A DNA stretch of 64,000 nucleotides from Hydractinia symbiolongicarpus (Eukaryota > Cnidaria > Hydrozoa > Anthoathecata > Hydractiniidae), in contig NC_079875.1 of NCBI RefSeq assembly GCF_029227915.1, positions 23,739,001 to 23,803,000 of the forward strand. The letters are read 5' to 3'. The notes beneath the pieces are model-generated. The model made no database searches and was not told the DNA's origin. It worked only from the letters and a program-made list of their open reading frames with translations. Below are positions 23,801 to 34,500 of this stretch, one piece after another (position 1 is the first letter of the stretch; every line of letters starts with the position of its first letter). The position numbers were made by a program, and so were the translations under genes.

Positions 23801-26800
23801 CTTGGAATCTGTATGTCAGTTTGCAATCAAACTTTGTGAGCAAACATATAGGGCCTATAACTTGGAATCTGTATGTCAGTTTGCAATCAAACTTTGTGAG
23901 CAAACATATAGGGCCTATACAAGCTTCTTGGAATCTGTATGTCAGTTTGCAATCAAACTTTGTGAGCAAACATATAGGGCCCATAACTTGGAATCTGTAT
24001 GTCAGTTTGCAATCAAACTTTGTGAGCAAACATATAGGGCCTATAACTTGGAATCTGTATGTCAGTTTGCAATCAAACTTTGTGAGCAAACATATAGGGC
24101 CTTATACAAGCTTCTTGGAATCTGTATGTCAGTTTGCAATCAAACTTTGTGAGCAAACATATAGGGCCTATAACTTGGAATCTGTATGTCAGTTTGCAAT
24201 CAAACTTTGTGAGCAAACATATAGGGCCTATACAAGCTTCTTGGAATCTGTATGTCAGTTTGCAATCAAACTTTGTGAGCAAACATATAGGGCCCATAAC
24301 TTGGAATCTGTATGTCAGTTTGCAATCAAACTTTGTGAGCAAACATATAGGGCCTATAACTTGGAATCTGTATGTCAGTTTGCAATCAAACTTTGTGAGC
24401 AAACATATAGGGCCTTATACAAGCTTCTTGGAATCTGTATGTCAGTTTGCAATCAAACTTTGTGAGCAAACATATAGGGCCTATAACTTGGAATCTGTAT
24501 GTCAGTTTGCAATCAAACTTTGTGAGCAAACATATAGGGCCTATAACTTGGAATCTGTATGTCAGTTTGCAATCAAACTTTGTGAGCAAACATATAGGGC
24601 CTTATACAAGCTTCTTCGAATCTGTATGTCAGTTTGCAATCAAACTTTGTGAGCAAACATATAGGGCCTTATACAAGCTTCTTCGAATCTGTATGTCAGT
24701 TTGCAATCAAACTTTGTGAGCAAACATATAGGGCCTATAACTTGGAATCTGTATGTCAGTTTGCAATCAAACTTTGTGAGCAAACATATAGGGCCTATAA
24801 CTTGGAATCTGTATGTCAGTTTGCAATCAAACTTTGTGAGCAAACATATAGGGCCTTATACAAGCTTCTTCGAATCTGTATGTCAGTTTGCAATCAAACT
24901 TTGTGAGCAAACATATAGGGCCTTATACAAGCTTCTTCGAATCTGTATGTCAGTTTGCAATCAAACTTTGTGAGCAAACATATAGGGCCTTATACAAGCT
25001 TCTTCGAATCTGTATGTCAGTTTGCAATCAAACTTTGTGAGCAAACATATAGGGCCTATAACTTGGAATCTGTATGTCAGTTTGCAATCAAACTTTGTGA
25101 GCAAACATATAGGGCCTTATACAAGCTTCTTCGAATCTGTATGTCAGTTTGCAATCAAACTTTGTGAGCAAACATATAGGGCCTATAACTTGGAATCTGT
25201 ATGTCAGTTTGCAATCAAACTTTGTGAGCAAACATATAGGGCCTTATACAAGCTTCTTCGAATCTGTATGTCAGTTTGCAATCAAACTTTGTGAGCAAAC
25301 ATATAGGGCCTTATACAAGCTTCTTCGAATCTGTATGTCAGTTTGCAATCAAACTTTGTGAGCAAACATATAAAAAAGGGAGAAACCAAAAAAATTAAAT
25401 GTTGCAACTTTGTGTTATAGAATTTTTAGACACTCCAATCTATAATTTGTGTGAGTGTTTCTACATAATCTGTTGCTCCAGGGGCCATTTGCTTTTTAAT
25501 GTATTCAGTGGTATTAAAGGACAAAGATTTGAGTGGAAATTAAAAATTTATACTTATACAGAGCATCTGCAGTTGCAAACTTCTTTGCACATATTATAGG
25601 TTAACCAAGATTCTGCATATCTTTATGATGCAATTTACTTGTATGCATTGGCTTACAACAAAACAAAAGCAGCAGGGCAAGATCCACACAACACTACAGA
25701 ACTAATGAATAACCTTTTCAATGCAACATTTGAAGGTAACTTTTTTCCCTGGTATGAGGAAGCATGTGTTATATATATAGTTGATTTTAAATATTATTGG
25801 GAATGCATCTAAATGTTGATTTTTGAAGATGTTCCATTTTATACTTTATAATAATTTTTTTATTACTGGGAACATATTTCATACACTTCCATGTGTTTCC
25901 AGGTAAATCTGGTGATGTTGTGATTGATCACAGAGGCGATCGTATTCCAAATTATGAGTTAAACAATTACCAGAATGGGAAGAAAGTTCGTATGTGCACT
26001 TATGAAATTAACTCGGGCGAATGCATTGAAGTCAATAAAAGCTTTGTTTGGCCTGGAGGTCGAAAATCACCACCGAAAGACCAACCAGAATGTGGATTCA
26101 ATAATGAACGTTGTCAAGGTAGGTGGAACTCTTCTGGTCTAGCAGTCAATCACTATACGCTTGTACGCCATTGTTTGAAGATTGTATAAAAAGATTTGTA
26201 TTGTGTGAAATATTTTCAAAGTAAATGAAAAATGTTGCCTTCTTTTTCACTTAAATTGAATAACAAAGTAAAGAAACCCAACAGACAGAATAAAATGCAA
26301 AAAAACATTGATTTATTGTTTTTTTAAAAGAAAATGTTCTTTCCTTTATGAAATAGCAAATTGTGATGTAGGGTTGTAGATAAAACAGATGCTACCATAA
26401 TTTAGTCAAATCTCTCTGGTCTAACCATGTCTGCGCAGGGGTTTTTTCTAAAGAAAAAAAATTCAGAATGTGATATAAAAGCAGCATATTTTTTATTTTT
26501 TTAGACGATCCCAACAGTAAGGAGAACACGATGATACAAATTCTTGCTATCATATTTGGTATTTTGTTCATTGTGGTGGCATTGGCAGTTATTCTTGTTT
26601 ACAGGTTTTGTCTATTTTCAGTAAAGTTGGCCTATATCTCTTAAAGTTGCGATTAAGCACAAGCTCTGTTTAGGCATGCTTAAATGTTGCTTTAGTCATG
26701 AAACTCCTATATATATATATATATTTTTAGACGAAGAAAATTTGAAAAAGACCTTCTCGGCGAAGGTTTCTTTGTTAATTATGACGAGATTTTAAATCAT

Positions 26801-29800
26801 GGTAGTTACGGGCAAAATGGAAAAGCTGGTGGTTCGATTAGTTCAAAGTTTGCTGTGATTACGGGCCTTCTGGTTGTAAGTATTTTTGTTCCCAAATGTG
26901 AATGTAGGGACTATGAAATAATTGCAGTCTAGCCAACAGTAGAAAAACTTTTTTGACACTGTGCTCTACTCTACTTTCTTGATTTGTTGACGCTAATTTT
27001 TATGTACGGGAATTTATGCAGGTGTGCTATCTACATCTGGAGATTCAAATGCAATTCTTGACTAAATCACCAAACAAACTGATTTAACTCTAGCAAGTGG
27101 ACATTTCAAACATACTCTTTCCGATCTACCTGCGTTTTAAATGACGTCACAAACTAATTCACAGATACACAAATTTGTTTTGTTTTTTGCATTGTGTAAT
27201 GTGCTGGGCGTTGTGTTTGTTTATCAAAAATTGGTTTTATCAGGATTATAATGATTGTGTCATGAGTTTCATTTTGCACTTCTTGCATCCACTACTTTTG
27301 ACTCTAAATTAATTATCTATGCACAAACTAAAAGAAAAGATAACAAATCCCTCGACAGAAGGGATTACACTACCTTGTCATATTGTCCACAAAAGTGTAG
27401 AAAATGGTTAAGCTTCTTTATGGACAGTCTCAACAACAATAATTGGTTACATTCGTCACACTTTTCAAACTAGCACATTAACTACAGACTTGGACTCCCA
27501 ACAAAATGTGGACCAGAACTTGAGCATATTGTAATAGCTTGTTTTTAATATTTTAGCAATTTAGCTGCATGAAAGATAAATCAAAGTCCCGGCCTGCACT
27601 GCACCAGGTTCTTTCCACTGGATCTATTTTAACTGAGAATGACCACTTTGCTTCTCGATCACTGAGATATTCTATCCCCTTGAAGAAGTAATTCTTCAGT
27701 AGCACGGTTGCGAAATTTATTTTGATCAAGTCAGTGAGAAAGCAAAGTGGATATATCTCTTTATTTATTTATTTTGTTAAGTAAACTAGAATTAATTTGT
27801 TCTAGTCTCCCACTCGACCAATGTCTCGATCTATGTTTAATGTAAGTACGACATTGCACGCTGTAGACTTGCATTTTGAGAGATCCCCCCCAAGTACCTT
27901 AGTCCTGTCTACGTGATGATGAAAAAGTGTTTAAATTCTTGAGGCTTCACAATAGCGAATGCCATTGTGTAAAATTGCTAATTCTGCATCCTATAATTTT
28001 CTATTGTCGTTAAAAAGTCTTATGTTTTTGAATAGGGGCGATGGTGCTTGGAAAAATATCTCTCTGCACGTGTTTGTTGTTTTGTTTTCACTATGTGTTT
28101 GTTAAGTTGGGGTCCTGTCTGTATGTCTTACCTGACAATCACAGTACACTGACTTAACGTTAACACTGACTGACTGTATTGACTGTATTTGCAGGCTATA
28201 ACGAATAACATGAACAATTGATAAATAAGGTTGCTTCAGAGAGAAAAAAGAACTAATTTGAATGTAATGATCAATACAGTATTAACCAGCCTAAAATGCT
28301 TAAAATGATTCTGTACTAGTTTCCTGAGTCATATTCAATACCAAGCGATACAGAAAGTATGATGGAAAGAAGTCAATTTATTGTCAGTTATCGGGTATGT
28401 GTGGTCTTGCTTGTCTGTGTCATTTCACCTCTACGTTGCGGTCTTGTGCTTAGCTGCTTTGCCAAGTAACAGTACTTCAGGAAATGGCGTGTACTCCTTT
28501 TTTTATACATATTTTATATGTGTACATCTTGCTGTGTTCCAACACAACGTTTTTGTTAATTTTCATTTTCAGGGTCAGCATGTGATGATAAAGAGATTGA
28601 ACAAAACAACAGCAAATATATCTCGAGAAATTTTGTTAGAGTTTAAACAGGTAACGTCTTTAAGACTGGATGAATGAATGAATGACTGGATGAATGAATG
28701 AATGAATGAATGAATGACTGTTAACAAACTTGAATACCCATCATTCTCTGGGAAAAAAACGTTAAATACCCATCATTCTCTGGGAAAAACCTTGAATACC
28801 CATCATTCTCTGGGAAAAAAACGTTAAATACCCATCATTCTCTGGGAAAAACCTTAAATACCCATCATTATCTTGGAAAAACACTTTAAATTGATAAAAA
28901 AAAATTCGACCTGTAGTAAAAGCCGGTCGTTAAAACTTTTTCCTCCTTTATGTTATTCCTTCATCTTATGCAGTAACATTCTCGTGAACCCAGCAAATTG
29001 TTATCGATGGGTTTGAAATATATATTTCTTGTTATATTTCAAACAACAGAAATTTTTTGCAATCAGATATTGGACATGGTATTATTTCTTTAGGTGCGCG
29101 AGCTAAATCATACGAATATCTGTCAGGTAGTTGGTGTTTGCACGCAGGTGCCCAACGTGTGTATTCTAACGCAGTACTGTTCCAAAGGTAGCCTGCAGGA
29201 CGTCCTACAGAACAGTGATATTAAGCTAGACTGGATGTTTAAAATGTCGTTTACGTCAGACATAGCAGCTGGGATGCTTGAATTGCATCGTAACGGTGTT
29301 ATACATGGTCATTTGCATTCAAACAACTGCGTCATTGACAACCGTTGGGTAAGAGATACTTATAGATACCTTGCAAGATGATCTTGTGCGTTGTAACGTT
29401 TGTTGTTTTTATATTTTTATGCTAGGTTCGGATCAGTAAGCACCGTTCAAATAAACTATCTGAGTTCATCACTAACATATTGCCGCACGTAGTGTAGTTG
29501 GTTCTTCTTCAATATGACAGCATGTTTTACCTAGTCAAACTAAACTGCCATTTTTACTTCAGTACTTGTGTACATTATTAACATCAAGCTAGGCTTCTTT
29601 CATAGTTCGCTGGTGATAATTCGTCCTATTATATATTGACTCTTTACGAACACATTGACGAATAAGACCTTTTTTTCAGGTGTGCAAAATATCTGACTAT
29701 GGCATGGACAAGTTTAAACAGACGCATTATAACAATAATGAAGACGAAACAGAGTACCAGAGATACAGAAGTAAGTGTCATGCTTCTGTGGCACTCATTC

Positions 29801-32800
29801 AACAATGCTAAATGCATACTGCATCAATTTAATTGATCTTTACATGATTTTATACTTTCTCCAAATTAAATTCTAAGAGTTAACAAGGAATCTGTTGGTT
29901 GAATTTTAGTCTAACTGACCCGTTTGTGGCACTTTCAAGTCTTATCCAATGCTTTAGGGTTAGTTTTGTCTGTCTAAAGGGGGCACGTCCATTTTCACCA
30001 ATGGTGTCCACTTGAAATATGTTCGACTAATTTAAATGCTTTAAAGGCACAGAGCAACATTTTATATTGTATTTTAGGTTATGTGTAAATCATTTGGCTA
30101 TTTTGCAATAAAGTGGGAGAAAAACGTTTGAAATAATAATTTGGATTGAACAAATTATTTAGTGTATATTCTGTTTTTTTTAGAGCTTTTATGGCAAGCT
30201 CCCGAGTTGTTAAAGCATACCAACTCCGGTGCAAAAAGCAAAGAAGGGGATTCTTACAGTTATGGTATCATTCTATCTGAAATTATTAGCAGGGACGACC
30301 CGTATGCAGAGTATGAGATGGAACCAAAAGGTTTGATTCCGCATGCGCGTTTCTTTCTTTTTTGCGAGCAAAAATTTGTAATCAACAGACTTTACCAACA
30401 GAAAACCCATAAAAACAGCCCATTAGAAATCAAAAGCAAGCCCGTTTAAACACCCTGCTCTGATAAAACATTTTTTGCACTGAGATTAAAGTGGCTTGCA
30501 AGTAGAGAAAAAGATTTGAAGTGAAGTGGTCGCTGGTCAAATATTTCAATCACATAGTCGAAAATTTAGTCTGAATTCTTCTCTTAAGTTAACTCTGGCG
30601 CGAAATAATCTTTGATATAGCTGAAATTCTTTTATGTTCAGAAAATCAGCTTGAGCAATAAAATATGTTTTCTTGTTGTTTAGAAATCGTAAGTAACGTC
30701 CAAGCAAGATTGGACCCTCCGTTTCGTCCGAAGATTTTAGAAGACGAGTGCGATGTGCGGTACTTGAACTTAATGAAATCCTGTTTGATGGACAGTCCGC
30801 AGCAACGACCAACGTTTGAACAAATTAAGGGCCGCTTGAAAAGAATGTATGGCGGAAGGCAAGGCAACCTTATGGACAATATGATAGCGATGATGGAAAA
30901 ATATACGAACAATTTAGAGGAGCTTGTGGAAGAGCGCACTGAACAGTTGGCTGCGGAAAAAGCGAAAACCGATGAACTTTTATATAAAATGCTGCCGCAG
31001 TATATTGCGGAGCAGTTAAAAAACGGACAGCAAGTCTCTGCAGAAAGTTTCGAGTCTGTGACGATCTTTTTTTCCGATATTGTTGGCTTCACTTCGTTAG
31101 CTTCTGAGAGCACACCTATGCAGGTTTGTATTTCTTTTGAAATGAACCCAATTATGTTGTCCCTTTTTCTCTCATTCTATAAATAATACTAGAAAAGTCC
31201 CCCCGATTCCATCCTAAATTATTGCTCAAGATAAATTTATACATATATATATATACCAGGTGGTTGATCTACTTAACGACCTTTACACTTGCTTCGACAA
31301 ATGCATCGACAGCTATGACGTGTACAAGGTAAACAGCTTATTTCTCCCTTTTATTTCTATCCATGTAATCTCTAAAGGCTGGTTCCCACTAGGTTCCTAT
31401 CTGACATTAATCACTATTGTAAAGCCTCATCTAGACGCTGTGCTTAAAATTCTTGCCGATGTTCATACTGGAGGCATTTTAGCGTCAAATCTCCTCTTTT
31501 TGTTCCATTGTGCGGTGTATGCTAAAGAAGTGTGAAAAAATATGTAGTATTCTGTCAACATAAACGCCGATTAGCCGCCTAAAAAAACATCAAATATTTT
31601 AATTTCAAAATTGGCGTCAAAGTGGCGAGTAACAAGCGTCCAACTCGCGCATCTGTTACTTTTTTACGTTCAAACCAAATGCTGAGCGCTCTAAATCATA
31701 GTCCACAAGATTAACGCAAGTTAGACGCCTAGTTGAAACAGGGTTTTTCAGGTTTTTTTAAATTTTTTCATGGCTGTCAAATGTTTGTATTTGCAGACAC
31801 AGAAGGTACATCTTACCGTTATAATAATAATAATGGGTACCTACTAGGAATTTTTAGAATGGTATAGGGGTGAACCTATTATTAAAGGGGGGAAGGGATT
31901 GGTTTAAAAATTGGGGGGGGGGGGGGGGGAATTGCATGATAATTTGTAATTAGTTGAAATTTATAAAAGTAAGTTTTTTTATGAAAGTAAGGTTGCGCTA
32001 ACTTTTTTTCCCGATCTCCACGTTTAATTGACACTTGACAGACATATCGTTCACTGTGCATGGCGGTTTTTACTGTTCTGTATAAATTTTTTCGTGACCC
32101 TATGATGTGATGAAGGATGGGCCAACTTAATGGGGGTGTAAAAATCTTAAAAATGAGGCACGTATTATCTCTCAGGCTTCTACTTAAACTTTAGTATGAT
32201 AAATACAAGTAACAATACAGTCACGTGTTAAAAATCACGAAGCTCACAACAAATAAAAATAAGTTTCATTTCACAGGGAAAATACCTAAACAGAGGGAGA
32301 TAAAAATATATGGGGGGATGGAAGTAACTTCACACTATGATTTATCTTAGGTTGAAACGATCGGCGATGCGTACATGGTTGTGTCTGGCTTGCCACAGAG
32401 AAACGGAATTCGACATGCGGGTGAGATAGCTACCATGTCGTTGGATCTGCTGCACCATATCAAGACCTTTCGAATCAGACACGTACCGGACAAACAAATT
32501 CAACTAAGGATAGGAATTCACTCAGGTATGTCTATCCCGAGTTGAAATGAAGGCTATTTTCTGATTATAAAAGTCTAATATGAACGAATATCCGCTGAAG
32601 TGTATTTTAATTTTTACTGTGAACGAAGTATCCGACATGGCAGAGTGCAATGAAATTTCATTTTTGCTTGAAATTAGTCTCTTCTAGAAGTTGTTCCTAA
32701 TGTATCCAGCATACTCGTTTGCTAAGCCATTATTTGATTCTTTAGCGGAACTGTGTAGTTACTAATTCATAATAAAAGTCGGTAACGAAGTAAGGATGGC

Positions 32801-33158
32801 TCAGTTATTGTAGTTACTTGAGTTTGTTGAGTTATCTTTTTTACATTCTGATATCATAGGGTCGTGTGTTGCTGGGGTTGTGGGGTTAAAAATGCCACGT
32901 TATTGCTTGTTTGGCGACACAGTAAACTACGCATCACGCATGGAATCCAGCGGACTAGCCCTGCGAACTCACGTCAGTCCCGAGTGTAAAGGGTTGCTGG
33001 ATCAGTTGGGCGGTTACGATTTATTAGATCGAGGTCCAGTCCAGATGAAAGGGAAAGGAACCATAAACACTTACTTTTTAACTGGAAAAGTTGGCTTTAA
33101 CAAATCTCTGCCTGATTTGAGAAATGCTGCTAGCTTGGCTGATCATTCATTTAAATGA
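20210..33158 (+). CDS. Receptor (particulate) guanylate cyclase
   Basis: Makes cGMP from GTP at the plasma membrane on ligand binding. Exons by splice site and phase: 20210-20882, 21626-21918, 25600-25735, 25903-26118, 26505-26604, 26731-26875, 27557-27607 (end uncertain), 27806-27841, 28320-28394, 28573-28650, 29094-29348, 29680-29770, 30184-30330, 30684-31123, 31260-31328, 32351-32525, 32860-33158; about 1092 residues, usual for natriuretic-peptide-receptor-type cyclases. Order: signal peptide, ANF-receptor ligand domain, one membrane helix, kinase homology domain, coiled coil, cyclase domain. ATG 20210 is chosen because a hydrophobic signal ([15 protein letters not shown]) follows at once; the upstream in-frame GTG at 20174 is not a plausible animal start. 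Phases agree at every junction except the 27557 exon. The ligand cannot be named from sequence. Confidence 0.9.
21626..26118 (+). CDS. Guanylate cyclase exons 2-4: rest of ligand domain
   Basis: Exons 21626-21918 (phase 1 to 0), 25600-25735 (0 to 1) and 25903-26118 (1 to 1). Exon 2 carries [12 protein letters not shown], a landmark of natriuretic-receptor ectodomains. Exon 3 carries [13 protein letters not shown]. Exon 4 carries [17 protein letters not shown] and the cysteine-containing juxtamembrane segment. Intron 2 (21919-25599) holds the large tandem array. Confidence 0.88.
21919..23165 (+). other. Guanylate cyclase intron 2, 5' half
   Basis: AT-rich intron sequence from GTAAAA at 21919 up to the tandem array. 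No coding or repeat feature is recognised. Confidence 0.5.
23166..25372. repeat. Intronic satellite array, 35 units of 60/66/67 bp
   Basis: Thirty-five near-identical units share the core TGTATGTCAGTTTGCAATCA followed by AACTTTGTGAGCAAACATAT. Spacing between cores is 60 bp (short linker with CATAACTTGG or TATAACTTGG) or 66-67 bp (linker with TACAAGCTTCTTGG or CTTCTTCG). The order of linkers is not random: the run 66-60-60-67 recurs at about 23184, 23871 and 24184, so larger blocks have been copied. Each unit can fold through GTTTGC/GCAAAC arms. As 60 is a multiple of three and 67 is not, long ORFs appear on both strands and are artefacts. Confidence 0.97.
26505..26875 (+). CDS. Guanylate cyclase exons 5-6: membrane helix and stop-transfer
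   Basis: Exon 26505-26604 (phase 1 to 2) encodes one strongly hydrophobic helix ([20 protein letters not shown]). Exon 26731-26875 (2 to 0) opens with [12 protein letters not shown], a basic cytosolic anchor very like the family's juxtamembrane segment, and continues FVNYDEIL. Confidence 0.9.
26876..27556 (+). other. Guanylate cyclase intron 6
   Basis: GTAAGT start, TTTTAG end. No feature is recognised inside; the short ORF at 27255 shows no family resemblance. Confidence 0.5.
27557..28394 (+). CDS. Guanylate cyclase exons 7-9: variable juxtamembrane linker
   Basis: Three short in-phase pieces rich in Ser, Arg and Pro between the membrane anchor and the kinase homology domain. Exon 27557 starts in phase 0 ([11 protein letters not shown]). 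The only donor giving phase 0 at its end is GTTCTT at 27608; the better-looking GTAATT at 27688 leaves phase 2 and runs into stops in every later exon. Exon 27806-27841 is a 36-bp micro-exon ([12 protein letters not shown]). Exon 28320-28394 is [13 protein letters not shown] and on. All three keep phase 0, so each could be skipped freely. Confidence 0.55.
28573..30330 (+). CDS. Guanylate cyclase exons 10-13: kinase homology domain
   Basis: Exons 28573-28650, 29094-29348, 29680-29770 and 30184-30330. Landmarks in order: [10 protein letters not shown] (the beta-3 Lys region), [44 protein letters not shown] at the catalytic loop, ISDYGM for [12 protein letters not shown] for APE and [12 protein letters not shown]. 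The catalytic HRD Asp is replaced (HGHLHS), as in other receptor cyclases, so this is a pseudokinase that tunes the cyclase and probably binds ATP. Confidence 0.9.
28668..28890. repeat. TGAA microsatellite and 38-bp minisatellite
   Basis: 28668-28716 is TGAA/TGAC repeats. 28725-28890 has five units of about 36-39 bp with AATACCCATCATTCTCTGGG followed by AAAAA. Both lie in the intron after 28650. Confidence 0.9.
30684..33158 (+). CDS. Guanylate cyclase exons 14-17: dimer helix and cyclase domain
   Basis: Exons 30684-31123, 31260-31328, 32351-32525 and 32860-33158. The first finishes the kinase-like fold ([11 protein letters not shown]), gives a coiled coil ([20 protein letters not shown]) and opens the class III cyclase domain with [14 protein letters not shown], the first metal-binding Asp. 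Later exons carry [15 protein letters not shown], with the Glu that reads guanine, RIGIHSG, and [15 protein letters not shown], with the Cys that also selects GTP. The latter has Tyr where Thr is usual. Stop TGA is at 33156-33158. Confidence 0.92.
31329..32350 (+). other. Guanylate cyclase intron 15
   Basis: Contains a run of 17 G (about 31913-31929) preceded by other G clusters, otherwise no recognisable feature. Confidence 0.5.
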
Positions 33159-33603
33159 TCATGTGGTGATTTAACAGAGGTGGTCGTCGTATTTCGCTGT
33201 GAAACGGCCGTTAAATTTCCATCAGACCCTGGCATACCAAGTGAATATGACGAATGACCAATCATGGTCGGTTTATGAAAGATCTGGTAAGTCCTCAACA
33301 AACCAAAGTGGTGCTTTTCCTGCAAAATGTAATAGAAATTGGAGAAAGCAATTTATTGAAGAGTTTTGTGTAAAAACATTCGAGGAGATAAACTCATTAT
33401 TTAACTCTAACCAGTAGTGCGTTAGTGTTTAGTTCTGCGCATGCGCATGTGTGTGTTTAGAATAACGACTTAGATTTTCCTTTCTAAATGTGAAGTTATT
33501 GTTCTCTACATTTTTATTACCCACCTGACGGAGGGGTATGGCGTCACTGGATCGTGTTTGAATTATTTTCACGCAGACCCGTATTGGAATCAAGGAGAAT
33601 AAA
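33159..33603 (+). other. Guanylate cyclase 3' UTR
   Basis: Follows the stop at 33158. An AATAAA polyadenylation signal lies at 33598-33603. The small ORF at 33199 overlaps and has no recognisable product. Confidence 0.5.
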
Positions 33604-33779
33604 CCTCGTTAGAATAGAGAATGCGCCCTGAATTAAAAAACATGTTGCTTCCAAAAAAAATAAAAAATTGTGAAATCTGTTTTCTTCTTATTAAACTTTA
33701 GGTGAATGCAAAAACTTTTGCGTGTATTGGGGCTAAAACTTTCTGACAAGCTTTTGATTACATAGAAGGATATGAAATA

Positions 33780-33938
33780 CAGTGGAATTTCTCTATCTGG
33801 AACTCGCAAGGTACCAAGAAATTTGTTAGAGATAGAGAAAGTTCGAGATAAAGAAAGAAAAATACCTTAGGCGAACCGCAAATGGACCGAGACTTTAATT
33901 CGAGATAGAGAGAAGTTCGAGATAGAAAGATTCCACTG
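33780..33938. mobile_element. Small pogo-like MITE, 159 bp, TA sites
   Basis: Left end CAGTGGAATTTCTCTATCTG and right end, in reverse complement, CAGTGGAATCTTTCTATCTC. TA flanks both ends (33778-33779 and 33939-33940). AGTTCGAGATAGA words are repeated inside. No coding capacity. Confidence 0.8.
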
Positions 33939-34222
33939 TAGCAAGTTCTTCTGGTCTGTTTATCTCGAGTTACTGATACTTCGGGAACGGCGAATTGTTT
34001 TTTTTATAAACGTCTAATAACCAGTAAAATGGCGCCGTTTTTTAAATTCATGTTTTTTTAACTGTGTGACGCATGAGTAAAATACAACTCTGTAAAATTA
34101 TTTTTCATATGCTTCAGACGAAAAAAACGTATAAACATGAATTGGTATTTTATATTTATTTTTTCTTTATCTATCCAATTTATTTATTTTTTTGGTCATC
34201 ATGCAAGGTGTAAAAACTACAG

Positions 34223-34500
34223 TGGAATCCTCTTTAAGCGAAAAATTACGGGGTCAGAGAATTTTTCCACTTTCTCAGAGAGGCGCCGCCTTGTAGAGGT
34301 CTTGCTTTTTTTTACAAGAAACGCGGGAAAAATTCTACCCTAATGCCGGAAATCCATTAGGGTTGCCCATATTACCCATTACCCTTCTCCAGTTTGACAA
34401 AGATACATTTTGAGCTGGAAAAAGTGTCCGGGGTTTAGTATGAAATTGGCAGGGACAAAAGAAAAGTTTTCTACAGCTTAACGGATGTCCGCTTTAAGTC
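34223..34500. mobile_element. Possible single end of pogo-like element
   Basis: TACAGTGGAATCCTCTTTAAGCG near 34223 looks like the left end of a pogo-type MITE. CGGATGTCCGCTTTAAG near 34480 may be the decayed other end, but the inverted match is short (CTTTAAGCG / CGCTTTAAG-like). Confidence 0.3.

Noticed and set aside
23175-25361. Long overlapping ORFs on both strands within the tandem array
   Set aside because: They exist only because the 60-bp unit is a multiple of three and lacks stops in several frames; no start context, no splice logic and no domain.
23166-25372. CRISPR array
   Set aside because: The spacers are themselves repeats of two kinds, not unique sequences, and the locus is an intron of an animal gene.
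30646-31113. 155-codon minus-strand ORF
   Set aside because: Antisense shadow of guanylate cyclase exon 14.
33436-33448. TGCGCATGCGCAT, a strong NRF-1-like palindrome
   Set aside because: It lies in the presumed 3' UTR of the guanylate cyclase, far from any start; no gene it could plausibly serve was found.
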